DNA of 64,000 bases from Paraburkholderia aromaticivorans (GCF_002278075.1 NZ_CP022989.1:2666001-2730000); one strand, 5' to 3'. Positions 1 through 8,540 are shown, numbered from the stretch's first letter. Made by a program: numbers and translations. Notes: generated by a model not told the origin, from the letters alone.

Positions 1-504
1 ACCGGTGCGAGTGGCGTAAGCCCGTACGCGGGTGGATTCGTCCGCGGCGAGGAAGAGCTTGCCCACCGAGGTCAGATGCAACGGCGCCCGCCCGCCGATG
101 GCGCGCACCACCTGCATGCCGGAACGCTCGGAATAAGCGCGTTCGATATAGACGATCTCGTCGCCCTGGCGCACCGACAGGTTCACCGTCTGGCCGGTCT
201 GGCGATGCAGTTCCCGCATCGGCGTGAGCGCCGCGTCGCGTACCGACAGGCGGGCTTTGACCAGATTGCCGAGTTCGAGCAGACGCATGCCGAGACGGTA
301 AGTGCCGGGGTCGGACCGGTCCACCAGCCGGCACATCACCATGTCGTTCAGGATGCGGTGCGCGGTGGAAGGGTGCAGTTCGGTGCGGATGGCGAGTTCT
401 TTCAGGCTGACCGGGTCGCTATGCGCAGCGAGTGCATCGAGCAGGCGCATCATGCGTTCGATCACCTGGATCGAAGTTTTGGGATCCGGGTTCGTATCGC
501 TCAT
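1..504 (-). CDS. IclR-family transcriptional regulator (3' end cut by window edge)
   Basis: Read on the reverse strand from an ATG at 504; 168 codons are open to the window edge, so the C-terminus is missing. Residues about 10-70 form the IclR winged helix-turn-helix, visible as SLKELAIRTELHPSTAHRIL. The following part (DAALTPMRELHRQTGQTVNL, then ERAYSERSGMQVV) starts the ligand-binding domain. The gene is divergent from lutA with a 179-nt gap, so it probably controls the lactate genes, itself, or both; that is inference. A GGAGG-like purine run lies just before the ATG. The effector cannot be told from this fragment. Confidence 0.9.
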   Translation of the reverse strand, partial: MSDTNPDPKTSIQVIERMMRLLDALAAHSDPVSLKELAIRTELHPSTAHRILNDMVMCRLVDRSDPGTYRLGMRLLELGNLVKARLSVRDAALTPMRELHRQTGQTVNLSVRQGDEIVYIERAYSERSGMQVVRAIGGRAPLHLTSVGKLFLAADESTRVRAYATRTG

Positions 505-516
505 GGGAGGAATCAG

Positions 517-528
517 TTGACGCGTCAA
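517..528. promoter_or_regulatory. Perfect 12-nt palindrome between the IclR gene and lutA
   Basis: TTGACGCGTCAA is its own reverse complement. It lies 13 nt upstream of the IclR-type regulator start and about 155 nt before lutA. IclR proteins bind short palindromes in such divergent gaps, so this is a candidate operator. No well-spaced -35/-10 pair is evident nearby, and the assignment rests on position and symmetry only. Confidence 0.3.
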
Positions 529-683
529 ACAGCGGAAATTGATTGTATCCCGTATAGTGAAAAAAAAGAAAGCGCTTGGAGCCGTTATTCCAATTTAACT
601 TGACCTACGTCCTATGCCTTCCGGCCGTTGGTATTGTGCGCCAAACAGCGGATAATCAGGCACGTTTTCCCGAAGGAGGGCTC

Positions 684-1406
684 ATGCGAGTCGGATTGTT
701 CGTTACCTGCCTGATCGACCTGATGCGTCCCGAGATTGGGTTTTCGGTCATCAAGCTGATCGAAGCCGCGGGTTTCGAGGTGGTAGTGCCACCTGCCCAA
801 ACCTGCTGCGGGCAGCCGGCCTATAACTCAGGGGACCGGCGCATCGCACGCGATCTGGCCGAGAAAACCCTGCGCGAATTTGAACAGTTCGATTACGTCG
901 TGGTGCCGTCCGGTTCGTGCGGCGGCATGATCCGCACGCATTACGGCGACCTCTTCGCCGACGATCCCGAGCTCATGAACCGTTTCGGCCGGCTGCGCGC
1001 CAAAGTGTTCGAACTGACCGATTTCCTCGTGAACGTGGCCAAGGTGCAGTTGCAGCCGGGCGAGTTCGCCGGGCGGGTCACCTACCACGATTCCTGCTCC
1101 GGCTTGCGTGAGCTGGGCGTGAAGGCGCAGCCGCGCGCCTTGCTGGCGCAGGTTGGCGTGGCGGTGAGCGAAATGAAAGATTGCGAGCATTGCTGCGGTT
1201 TCGGCGGCACCTTCGCGGTCAAGTACGGCGATATTTCCACGGCGATCGTCGACGAAAAATGCGCGAATATCAGGGCGAGCGGCACGGGCGCGGTGGTGCT
1301 CGGCGACCTCGGCTGCATGCTGAATATCGAAGGCCGTTTGCGGCGTACCGGCGACGTCACCACGCGGGTGCTCCACATCGCGCAGGTGCTGGCCGGCGAC
1401 CTGTAA
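684..1406 (+). CDS. lutA: LutA/YkgE-type (Fe-S) oxidoreductase subunit of lactate oxidation
   Basis: Predicted 240-aa cytoplasmic subunit of the flavin-independent L-lactate oxidation complex (LutABC/YkgEFG family). Two CCG cysteine-rich domains are visible: PAQTCCGQPAYNSG near residue 40 and DCEHCCGFGGTFAV near residue 170, the usual ligands for a non-cubane cluster. The start is the ATG at 684 because AAGGAGG lies at 672-678; a longer upstream reading frame has no such site. lutB follows after 83 nt in the same direction. Some CCG proteins serve glycolate or other oxidases, but pairing with a LUD-domain LutB supports lactate. Confidence 0.88.
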   Translation: MRVGLFVTCLIDLMRPEIGFSVIKLIEAAGFEVVVPPAQTCCGQPAYNSGDRRIARDLAEKTLREFEQFDYVVVPSGSCGGMIRTHYGDLFADDPELMNRFGRLRAKVFELTDFLVNVAKVQLQPGEFAGRVTYHDSCSGLRELGVKAQPRALLAQVGVAVSEMKDCEHCCGFGGTFAVKYGDISTAIVDEKCANIRASGTGAVVLGDLGCMLNIEGRLRRTGDVTTRVLHIAQVLAGDL

Positions 1407-1489
1407 CGTTCCTCGCCGCATTCCCACCGTTCTCAGATGCGCGCGCGTCAGCTTTCACGTGCGCTTTGCCCGATTACGCATAGGCCGCC

Positions 1490-2905
1490 ATGCAAGTCCA
1501 ATCCATGCAATTCAAGGCACGCGCTGGTCAGAAGCTCGCCGACCAGCGGTTGCAACAGAACCTCACCAAGCTGTCGACCAAATTCGTCTCGGCCCGCGCC
1601 GCGGCGATGACCGAGATCGACTTTCCGGCCACGCGCGCCGCGCTGAAGGAGCGCCGCAATCGCGCGCTGGAAAATCTCGACGTGTGGCTGGAAACTTTCG
1701 AGCGAGAGGCCGCCCGGCGTGGCGTGACCGTCCTGTTCGCCGAGACGACCCAGGAGGCTGCGCGGCTCGTTGGCGACATCGCGCGCCGGCACGAAGTGAA
1801 GAAGGTGATCAAGACCAAGTCGATGGTCACCGAAGAAATGCGCCTGAACGAAGTGCTCGCGCAAATGGGCGTGCAATCCATCGAAACGGATCTGGGCGAA
1901 TACATTCTCCAGATCAACGGCAACGAGCCCCCGAGCCACATCATCGCGCCGGTCGTCCATAAAGATAAGGACGAGATCGCCGATCTGTTCGCGAAGACCC
2001 ACAACCGCCCGCGCCTCACCGAAATCACCGACATGACGCGTGAAGCGCGCGAGATGCTGCGACCGCATTTCATGACGGCGGACATGGGAGTGACGGGCGG
2101 CAATTTCGTGGTGGCGGAAACCGGCTCGGTCGTGCTGGTCACAAACGAGGGTAACGAAGGCATGTGCACCGTCATGCCGCGCGTGCATGTAGCCGTGACG
2201 GGCATCGAGAAAGTGCTGCCCACGCTCGAGGATCTGGCTACGGCGATGCGCCTGCTGCCGCGCTCGGCGACCGGGCAGGCCACTTCGAACTACTTCTCCG
2301 TGCTGACCGGCCCGCGCGGCGCGGGCGATCAGGACGGTCCCGAACATATGTACGTGGTGCTCGTCGACGGCGGGCGCACGGGTCTGATCGGCGGCGACTT
2401 TCAGGACATGCTGAGGTGCATCCGGTGCGGCGCGTGCATGAACCATTGCCCGGTGTATCAGAAGGTGGGTGGGCACGCGTACGGCTGGGTGTATCCCGGG
2501 CCGATGGGTTCAGTGTTGACGCCAAGCTACGTCGGGATCGACAAGGCGCTGGATTTGCCGCAAGCCGCGACCTTGTGCGGCGAGTGCAATAGCGTGTGCC
2601 CGGTGGGGATTCCGTTGTCGGATCTGTTGCGCAAGCTGCGCGAAAAGCAGGTGGAGCGGCGTCTGCGGCCCTGGAAAGAGCGCGCGGGGCTCGCCGTGTG
2701 GGGCTTTTTGGCGCTCCATCCGGATGCTTATGCGCTCTTCACGAAACTGGCCGTGCGCGTGCTGGAACGCATGGGCGGCAGGAACCGGTCGATCGCCAGG
2801 CTGCCGTTGGGCGGCGCGGGCTGGACCGACACGCGGGACATGCCCGCGCCGGTCGGACGGACATTCAGGGAGTTGTACGCCGCGCAGCGCAGCCACATCG
2901 GCTGA
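1490..2905 (+). CDS. lutB: LutB/LldF-type lactate oxidation iron-sulfur protein
   Basis: A 471-aa protein with an N-terminal LUD domain (about residues 60-300) and a ferredoxin-like segment holding two 4Fe-4S cysteine sets, CIRCGACMNHCP near residue 310 and CGECNSVCP near residue 365. A family-typical C-terminal helical tail follows. It is expected to pass electrons from lactate oxidation together with LutA. A second ATG six codons downstream is possible. A LUD-only LutC gene would be expected next, but the following 257 nt are noncoding and then run into a convergent gene, so the set here is incomplete. Confidence 0.9.
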   Translation: MQVQSMQFKARAGQKLADQRLQQNLTKLSTKFVSARAAAMTEIDFPATRAALKERRNRALENLDVWLETFEREAARRGVTVLFAETTQEAARLVGDIARRHEVKKVIKTKSMVTEEMRLNEVLAQMGVQSIETDLGEYILQINGNEPPSHIIAPVVHKDKDEIADLFAKTHNRPRLTEITDMTREAREMLRPHFMTADMGVTGGNFVVAETGSVVLVTNEGNEGMCTVMPRVHVAVTGIEKVLPTLEDLATAMRLLPRSATGQATSNYFSVLTGPRGAGDQDGPEHMYVVLVDGGRTGLIGGDFQDMLRCIRCGACMNHCPVYQKVGGHAYGWVYPGPMGSVLTPSYVGIDKALDLPQAATLCGECNSVCPVGIPLSDLLRKLREKQVERRLRPWKERAGLAVWGFLALHPDAYALFTKLAVRVLERMGGRNRSIARLPLGGAGWTDTRDMPAPVGRTFRELYAAQRSHIG

Positions 2906-3162
2906 ACGGGTTTCGCCTGGCGACGCTTGCCGTCGCGCTTTCGAAGTCTGGCGGCGTTGGGCGGGAGCTGGAGATTCCGGCTCTCGCCGTCTGGTCGCCC
3001 ATGCCGCTTTCTGTTCTGACGCTCTTGAAGGGGGGCACAGTCGCGCGGGGTTGTCAGCGCCGTCCCGTCGTTCACGATTCCAGCGTGTTTGCACGCCGAC
3101 GCTCGTAGCGCGTTCGCATGGCCGATGCGGTGCGCCCCCGTGCAGTTTCGACGTGGCCGCGC

Positions 3163-3735
3163 TCAGTGGTCCGTCATTTGACCGGACTGGCGACCCGGCA
3201 CCCCGCGCACCGGCGCAGCGTTGTTTCCATTGCCATGGCCGCCGTTGCCTGCCTGTTGCGGCGGCGGTGGAGGCGGCGGCGCGGCCGCGCCCGGGCGAGG
3301 CGCATTCGATCCGCTCGGCCCCCGCGGCCCGCCCACCGCGCCTTGAGGCGGTGGCCCGCCGTGCGATCCGCCGCCACCCGGCTGACCATGCCAGTTGCCG
3401 TTATCGCCGTGGTTGCCGCCATGTCCATAGTTGCCGTCGTTTGGCCTGCCTCGGTCCGGATAGCCTCCATAGCCGGGGCCCGGCCCGTAATAACGGCCCG
3501 GCCCGCCATAGTAACCCGGTCCCGAGTAGTTGCCGTAGCCCATGTAGACATTGGTTTGCGGCACGACCGGCACGCCGGCGGCGTAGCCGTCGTAGCCATC
3601 GTAGCCGTCATAGGTGTTGTAGCCGTTGTATCCGCTGTTGGCATTGCCGTACATCGGCGTGCCGTCCGGATAGACCGCACAGCCGCCGAGCAGGGCGGCA
3701 ACAGCGACACAGGCGATGGGTGCGAAGGGTTTCAT
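3163..3735 (-). CDS. Glycine/tyrosine/proline-rich lipoprotein, function unknown
   Basis: 190 aa. The N-terminus is a lipoprotein signal (MKPFAPIACVAVAALLGGC) with the acylated cysteine at residue 19 and Ala-Val after it, compatible with outer-membrane sorting. The mature part is low complexity: repeated YNGY and DGYDGY units, then Gly-Tyr-Gly-Pro runs, then Pro-rich and Asn/Gly-rich tails. No catalytic motif is seen. Such proteins are common in Burkholderia cell envelopes and lack an assigned role. It is convergent with lutB. Confidence 0.75.
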   Translation of the reverse strand: MKPFAPIACVAVAALLGGCAVYPDGTPMYGNANSGYNGYNTYDGYDGYDGYAAGVPVVPQTNVYMGYGNYSGPGYYGGPGRYYGPGPGYGGYPDRGRPNDGNYGHGGNHGDNGNWHGQPGGGGSHGGPPPQGAVGGPRGPSGSNAPRPGAAAPPPPPPPQQAGNGGHGNGNNAAPVRGVPGRQSGQMTDH

Positions 3736-4009
3736 GTGAGGTAGACCAGTACTGGGGCTTATGTATCTTTAAGACCGCCATTATCGCCATCCGTCGCAAA
3801 AGCTTTGTATGCGTTTGTAAGGATTTCTTTTCTGGTGGCGCAAGCCGCGCCGGTGGCGCGCGCTGCAAGAGCAGCCGATTGACTGTTTCATTGAGAGCAA
3901 CGATGTATCTCGCGGCGCCGGGTTTTTCCTGATTGCGAATTTCTATAGGATTCCGACTGGGCATAGTGGGCTGCAAGCTCATCCGCCCCCAATCGGAACA
4001 AACGACATC

Positions 4010-4249
4010 ATGAAAAAGACAATATCGGTGTACTGGCCCCTTGCCATCGTAGTGCCGCTCGCTGTGGTCGCCTATCTGCACATTTGCGGCAATACCGCTT
4101 CGCACGCGTCGCAAGCCCCGCTCGCGGCCGATCAGTTGACGGCCGAACTGGCTCGCGCGGTGTCGTACGGCATGGTTGACGCCGCTTCGACGCTGCCGGC
4201 CAAGCCGATGCGCGCCGTCGCCGCGATGCCGCTCGCGGAAGCGTCGTAA
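4010..4249 (+). CDS. Small putative exported or membrane protein, unknown
   Basis: 79 aa. Residues about 4-24 form one hydrophobic segment (WPLAIVVPLAVVAYLHI) after two lysines, so it is a signal anchor or uncleaved signal. The rest is Ala-rich and polar with no recognised motif. The purine stretch CGGAACAA upstream is a weak ribosome site. Coding character is reasonable but the protein is short and unassigned; it could be a lineage-specific gene. Confidence 0.45.
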   Translation: MKKTISVYWPLAIVVPLAVVAYLHICGNTASHASQAPLAADQLTAELARAVSYGMVDAASTLPAKPMRAVAAMPLAEAS

Positions 4250-4417
4250 GCGCAAAAGGGAAGCGCGACTGGAGCGGTATGCGAGCGCATCGGCGCGCGG
4301 CGCCGCGCCAGACCGCTGCTGCCGGGCTTCCGGCGAAAATCCGGCCACCTTTGTATAATCGCCGCACCTGTTTGCTAACCGTCGGTCGCTGCGCCTGGCG
4401 CGCCGGAAAAGCCTCTG

Positions 4418-4915
4418 ATGAAAACCGTCTCCATCTGCTTTGTCTGCCTCGGCAACATCTGCCGGTCACCGACTGCGGAAGGTGTGATGCGCCATCTGGT
4501 TGACGAAGCGAAGCTCGCGGAGCGCATTCTGATCGACTCCGCCGGCACGGGCGACTGGCACATCGGCGAGCCGCCGGACGAGCGAGCGCAACATGCGGCC
4601 GGCCGGCGAGGCTACCAGCTCGCCGCCTTGCGTGGTCGCCAGATCGCCGCGGCGGACTTCGAGCGCTTCGATCTGTTGATCGCCATGGACGACAAGAACG
4701 TCGCCGCGTTACTCCAGGTCTGCGCGCCGGAGCAGCGCGACAAGATTCGTCTGCTGATGGAGTTCGTCCCCGAAGCCGATGCCCGCTGGGGCGGCGCCCG
4801 CGAAGTCGTCGACCCGTACTTCGGCGGCGCGGAAGGTTTCGAGCAGGTGCTGGATCAATGTGAAGCGGCTTGCCGCGGCCTGATCGCGGCGTTACGTCCT
4901 CACTTGCTGGCGTAG
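4418..4915 (+). CDS. Low-molecular-weight protein-tyrosine phosphatase
   Basis: 165 aa. The P-loop CLGNICRS has nucleophile C10 and R16 (C-X5-R) at the extreme N-terminus, and the general acid Asp132 sits in VVDPYFGG, the DP motif of the family. Length matches the family (about 150-165). It hydrolyses phosphotyrosine or related phosphoesters in the cytoplasm. It sits directly upstream of iscR, as often seen in Burkholderia, but no exopolysaccharide kinase gene is next to it, so a housekeeping rather than capsule role is more likely. A TATAAT hexamer at 4354-4359 may belong to its promoter. Confidence 0.93.
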   Translation: MKTVSICFVCLGNICRSPTAEGVMRHLVDEAKLAERILIDSAGTGDWHIGEPPDERAQHAAGRRGYQLAALRGRQIAAADFERFDLLIAMDDKNVAALLQVCAPEQRDKIRLLMEFVPEADARWGGAREVVDPYFGGAEGFEQVLDQCEAACRGLIAALRPHLLA

Positions 4916-4989
4916 GGTTCGGCCACGGTTTGATCGCGGCGCGCCGCGCCTCTCCAGCAATTAAGCAAATGACCCAAATTGCGATAGGG

Positions 4990-5014
4990 ATACTTGACTA
5001 AATCGCTCATGTAT
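4990..5014 (+). promoter_or_regulatory. IscR type 1-like operator, upstream copy
   Basis: These 25 nt begin ATACTTGACT and end CTCATGTAT. Compared with the E. coli type 1 IscR consensus as I remember it, about 22 of 25 positions agree. The site covers the likely -35 hexamer of the iscR promoter, which fits autorepression by cluster-loaded IscR. Confidence 0.7.
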
Positions 5015-5021
5015 TTATACT
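4994..5021 (+). promoter_or_regulatory. Predicted sigma-70 promoter of iscR operon
   Basis: -35 TTGACT at 4994-4999 and -10 TATACT at 5016-5021 with a 16-nt spacer, about 40 nt before the iscR ATG. Both hexamers lie within or beside the two IscR-like sites. Confidence 0.65.
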
Positions 5022-5041
5022 TGACAAAACTTGTCGAGAAT
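5017..5041 (+). promoter_or_regulatory. IscR type 1-like operator, downstream copy
   Basis: Another ATACTTGAC-initiated 25-mer, offset 27 nt from the first. It contains the perfect inverted repeat GACAA-AAC-TTGTC at 5023-5035. It overlaps the -10 and the presumed transcription start. Tandem IscR sites are known at the E. coli iscR promoter, so the arrangement is plausibly conserved. Confidence 0.6.
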
Positions 5042-5057
5042 TGCGGTTCCCCTACAT

Positions 5058-5588
5058 ATGAGACTCACCACGAAAGGCCGTTTCGCCGTCACGGCGATGA
5101 TTGACCTGGCGCTGCGCCAGGAGCAGGGCCCGGTGACGCTTGCGGGTATCAGCCAGCGCCAACATATCTCCCTGTCGTACCTCGAGCAGCTGTTTGGCAA
5201 GCTGCGTCGTCATGAAATCGTCGAGTCCGTGCGCGGACCGGGCGGTGGCTACAATCTGGCCCGCCGCTCTGAAGACGTGACCGTGGCCGACATCATCATC
5301 GCGGTCGACGAGCCGCTCGACGCCACCCAGTGCGGCGGCAAGGGCTCCTGCGAGGGCACCAAGCAGCACGACGGCCACTGCATGACGCACGAACTGTGGT
5401 CCACGCTGAACCAGAAAATGGTCGAGTACCTCGATTCGGTCTCCCTGAAGGATCTGGTCGATCAGCAACGTTCGCGCGAAGGCGCGCCGGCCGTATTGCG
5501 CGACAGGCGCAACGAGGCGTCGGCGGTCGAACCCGTCCGCGTGGCGCCCAAAGGGCCCAATTCCGTTTTCAACATGGCCGGGTCCTAG
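5058..5588 (+). CDS. iscR: IscR, Rrf2-family [2Fe-2S] regulator of iron-sulfur assembly
   Basis: 176 aa. Rrf2 winged helix at the N-terminus (MRLTTKGRFAVTAMIDLALR) and cluster ligands C92, C98, C108 and probably H111. Spacing is C-X5-C-X9-C-X2-H; E. coli has C-X5-C-X5-C-X2-H, so four residues are inserted in the loop. The ATG at 5058 is preferred over an in-frame TTG at 5031, which would lie inside the operator. The C-terminal 35 residues are polar and variable. It heads iscS-U-A and should repress the locus when holo. Confidence 0.95.
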   Translation: MRLTTKGRFAVTAMIDLALRQEQGPVTLAGISQRQHISLSYLEQLFGKLRRHEIVESVRGPGGGYNLARRSEDVTVADIIIAVDEPLDATQCGGKGSCEGTKQHDGHCMTHELWSTLNQKMVEYLDSVSLKDLVDQQRSREGAPAVLRDRRNEASAVEPVRVAPKGPNSVFNMAGS

Positions 5589-5663
5589 GCGCGGTATCGA
5601 GCAACGACCGCAGCCTGATCAGAAACCCAGAAGCCAGAGCACATGACGTCCCCGGAGCAATTG

Positions 5664-6887
5664 ATGAACAACGACACTCTCCATCTGCCCATCTACATGG
5701 ACTACAGCGCGACGACGCCGATCGATCCGCGCGTGGTGGACAAGATGATTCCGTATCTGCGCGAGCAGTTCGGCAATCCCGCATCGCGCAGCCACTCGTA
5801 TGGCTGGGCGGCGGAGCGCGCGGTCGAAGAAGCGCGTGAGAATGTCGCCGCGCTGGTGAACGCCGACCCGCGCGAAATCATCTGGACCTCGGGTGCCACG
5901 GAGTCTGACAACCTGGCAATCAAGGGTGCGGCGCACTTCTACAAGAGCAAGGGCAAGCACATCGTCACGGTGAAGACCGAGCACAAGGCCGTGCTCGATA
6001 CCTGCCGCGAACTCGAACGCGAAGGTTTCGAAGTCACGTATCTGGACGTTAAAGAAGACGGCCTCATCGACCTCGAGAAGTTCAAGGCCGCACTGCGTCC
6101 GGACACGATTCTGGTGTCGGTCATGTCGGTGAACAACGAGATCGGCGTGATTCAGGACATCGAGGCGATCGGCGAGATCACCCGTGAGAAGGGCATCATT
6201 TTCCACGTCGACGCGGCGCAAGCCACCGGCAAGATCGCGATCGACCTGCAAAAGCTGAAGGTCGACCTGATGTCGTTCTCGGCGCACAAGACGTATGGCC
6301 CGAAGGGCATCGGCGCGTTGTACGTGCGCCGCAAGCCGCGTATCCGCATCGAAGCGCAGATGCACGGCGGCGGCCACGAGCGCGGCATGCGTTCGGGCAC
6401 GCTGGCCACGCACCAGATCGTCGGCATGGGTGAGGCGTTCCGTATCGCGCGTGAAGAAATGGCGACGGAAAACGAACGTATCCGCATGCTGCGCGACCGT
6501 CTGCTGCGCGGCCTGTCGGAAATGGAAGAAGTGTATGTGAACGGCGACATGGAAAAGCGTGTGCCGCACAACCTGAACATCAGCTTCAATTTCGTCGAAG
6601 GCGAGTCGCTGATCATGGCGGTGAAAGATGTGGCGGTGTCGTCGGGCTCGGCCTGTACGTCGGCGTCGCTGGAACCGTCGTACGTGCTGCGCGCCCTGGG
6701 CCGTAACGACGAACTGGCTCACAGCTCGATCCGCTTCACGGTGGGCCGCTTCACGACCGAGCAGGATGTCGATTACGTGATCAACCTGCTGAAGACGAAG
6801 ATTTCGAAGCTGCGCGACTTGTCGCCGCTGTGGGAAATGCACAAGGACGGGATCGATATTTCGACCATCCAGTGGGCAGCGCACTGA
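5664..6887 (+). CDS. iscS: Cysteine desulfurase IscS
   Basis: 407 aa, a PLP enzyme that takes sulfur from cysteine and passes it as persulfide to IscU and other acceptors. Lys209 in [10 protein letters not shown] binds PLP and Cys331 in [10 protein letters not shown] carries the persulfide. The ATG at 5664 is chosen over one at 5643 because GGAGC lies six nt upstream and the protein then matches the usual 404-407 aa. It follows iscR by 75 nt and precedes iscU by 80 nt. Confidence 0.97.
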   Translation: MNNDTLHLPIYMDYSATTPIDPRVVDKMIPYLREQFGNPASRSHSYGWAAERAVEEARENVAALVNADPREIIWTSGATESDNLAIKGAAHFYKSKGKHIVTVKTEHKAVLDTCRELEREGFEVTYLDVKEDGLIDLEKFKAALRPDTILVSVMSVNNEIGVIQDIEAIGEITREKGIIFHVDAAQATGKIAIDLQKLKVDLMSFSAHKTYGPKGIGALYVRRKPRIRIEAQMHGGGHERGMRSGTLATHQIVGMGEAFRIAREEMATENERIRMLRDRLLRGLSEMEEVYVNGDMEKRVPHNLNISFNFVEGESLIMAVKDVAVSSGSACTSASLEPSYVLRALGRNDELAHSSIRFTVGRFTTEQDVDYVINLLKTKISKLRDLSPLWEMHKDGIDISTIQWAAH

Positions 6888-6967
6888 CGCGCCGTTTGGA
6901 TCAGGTCGGATTTATCGAATTGCGAATTGCACGAATTGCAGGTTGAAACGAATCAAGGAGTGTCATC

Positions 6968-7381
6968 ATGGCTTATAGCGACAAGGTTCTGGACCACTAC
7001 GAAAACCCGCGCAACGTTGGTTCCTTCGCGAAGGACGACGATGCGGTCGGCACCGGCATGGTCGGCGCGCCGGCATGCGGCGACGTGATGAAGCTGCAGA
7101 TCCGCGTGGGCGCGGACGGCATCATCGAAGACGCGAAGTTCAAGACGTATGGCTGCGGCTCGGCGATCGCGTCGAGCTCGCTCGTCACCGAATGGGTGAA
7201 GGGCAAGACGCTCGATCAGGCCATGTCGATCAAGAACACGCAGATCGCCGAAGAACTGGCGTTGCCGCCGGTGAAGATCCACTGCTCGATCCTCGCGGAA
7301 GACGCGATCAAGGCAGCGGTCGCCGACTACAAGCAACGTCACGGTGAAGCGGTCGTCGCAGACGAAAAGCAGCACGCTTGA
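6968..7381 (+). CDS. iscU: Fe-S cluster assembly scaffold IscU
   Basis: 137 aa scaffold on which [2Fe-2S] clusters are built from IscS sulfur. Ligand cysteines C37 (PACGD), C63 (YGCGS) and C106 (KIHCS) are in place. LPPVK at 99-103 is the peptide recognised by the chaperone HscA, encoded 1.3 kb downstream. AAGGAG at 6956-6961 is a good ribosome site. Confidence 0.97.
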   Translation: MAYSDKVLDHYENPRNVGSFAKDDDAVGTGMVGAPACGDVMKLQIRVGADGIIEDAKFKTYGCGSAIASSSLVTEWVKGKTLDQAMSIKNTQIAEELALPPVKIHCSILAEDAIKAAVADYKQRHGEAVVADEKQHA

Positions 7382-7537
7382 TCGAGCGGCGGTTGCAACG
7401 CGGTTTCAGGTGGATCGAAACGGACGGCGCAGGTTGAAGCAGCCGTCCGGCACGAGCGATATTTGATGCAGGCAGAGGGTAGCAGCGCGTGAGCGGGCAG
7501 ACTAACGGCCGGCGCGCGCTGCGCAATGAGAAACGCT

Positions 7538-7861
7538 ATGGCAATTACGTTGACCGAAAAGGCAGCACAGCACGTCCAGAAGTACCTGAACCGTCGCGGT
7601 AAAGGCGTCGGCTTGCGCGTCGGCGTGCGCACCACCGGTTGCTCCGGCTTGGCCTACAAGCTCGAGTACGTGGACGAACTCGCGCCTGAAGACGAAGTGT
7701 TCGAATGCAACGGCGTGAAGATCATTGTCGACCCGAAGAGTCTCGCCTATATCGACGGCACCGAACTCGACTTCGCGCGTGAAGGGCTGAACGAGGGCTT
7801 CAAGTTCAACAACCCGAATGTGAAGGACGAATGCGGTTGCGGCGAATCGTTCCGCGTGTAG
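7538..7861 (+). CDS. iscA: A-type iron-sulfur carrier IscA
   Basis: 107 aa. The three cysteines of the family are at C35 (TTGCSG), C99 and C101 (ECGCG), the same numbering as E. coli IscA. Starting at 7538 gives [13 protein letters not shown], the standard N-terminus; an ATG four codons earlier is less likely. It is the last gene before a strong terminator, so hscBA-fdx-iscX downstream may rely partly on read-through or a second promoter. Confidence 0.96.
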   Translation: MAITLTEKAAQHVQKYLNRRGKGVGLRVGVRTTGCSGLAYKLEYVDELAPEDEVFECNGVKIIVDPKSLAYIDGTELDFAREGLNEGFKFNNPNVKDECGCGESFRV

Positions 7862-7889
7862 TTCCGGACATTTCCGCGTGCAGCGGATC

Positions 7890-7913
7890 AAAGGCGGCGC
7901 GGGCCGCCTTTTT
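7890..7913 (+). terminator. Rho-independent terminator after iscA
   Basis: AAAGGCGGC, loop GCGG, GCCGCCTTT, then a short T-run. It sits 28 nt after the iscA stop and 100 nt before hscB, inside the ISC locus. Confidence 0.75.
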
Positions 7914-8012
7914 AGTTTGATCCGCGCATTCGCCCGCGCCGCCACGCTCCGCCGAGCCGCGTTTTTAGACTGCACTCCGGTGCGCTTTTCCTGAACGGAC
8001 CTCTCCTATCCG

Positions 8013-8540
8013 ATGGCCTCGCTGAACGACAGCCACTTCGACCTGTTCGACCTGCCGGCGCGATTCGCGCTCGACGCATCGGCGCTCGATCACGCCTACC
8101 GCACGGTCCAGACGCAAGTGCATCCGGACCGCTTCGCGGCGGCCGGCGACGCGCAAAAGCGCATTGCGATGCAATGGGCGACGCGCACCAACGAGGCGTA
8201 TCAGACGCTGCGCGATCCGTTAAAGCGCGCTACTTATCTGCTGCATCTGCGTGGCATCGATGTCGGCGCGGAGAACAATACGGCGATGGAGCCGGCGTTC
8301 CTGATGCAGCAGATGGAATGGCGCGAAAGGATCGAAGACGCGGCCGCGGCGAAAAATGTCGATGCGCTCGACGCCTTGCTCGCCGAGTTGCGCGACGAAG
8401 AGCGCATACGTTTCGACAAGCTCGGCGCGTTGCTCGACAGCGGCGCGAATCAGGCGGCGGGCGAGGCGGTGCGGCAGTTGATGTTCATCGAGAGGGTGGC
8501 GTCGGAAATCGGTACACAGATCGAGCGGCTCGACAACTAG
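8013..8540 (+). CDS. hscB: Fe-S assembly co-chaperone HscB
   Basis: 175 aa J-protein. The N-terminal J domain carries the HPD triplet at residues 37-39 (QVHPDRF), needed to stimulate HscA ATPase. The C-terminal helical domain (about 90-175) binds IscU. Length matches E. coli Hsc20. It lies between iscA and hscA; the 158-nt gap to hscA is GC-rich and carries no gene. Confidence 0.95.
   Translation: MASLNDSHFDLFDLPARFALDASALDHAYRTVQTQVHPDRFAAAGDAQKRIAMQWATRTNEAYQTLRDPLKRATYLLHLRGIDVGAENNTAMEPAFLMQQMEWRERIEDAAAAKNVDALDALLAELRDEERIRFDKLGALLDSGANQAAGEAVRQLMFIERVASEIGTQIERLDN

Noticed and set aside
3540..3640. Repetitive DNA of GTAGCCGTCGTA type
   Set aside because: Explained by Tyr-Gly-Asp codon repeats within the lipoprotein gene, so not an independent satellite or CRISPR.
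2724..3932. 402-codon plus frame that might have been lutC
   Set aside because: It overlaps lutB out of frame and runs through the lipoprotein gene; it is Arg/Ala-rich and has no LUD-domain motif.
5031..5057. TTG start nine codons upstream for IscR
   Set aside because: It lies inside the second operator and likely transcription start, and the family N-terminus is MRLTTKGRFAV.
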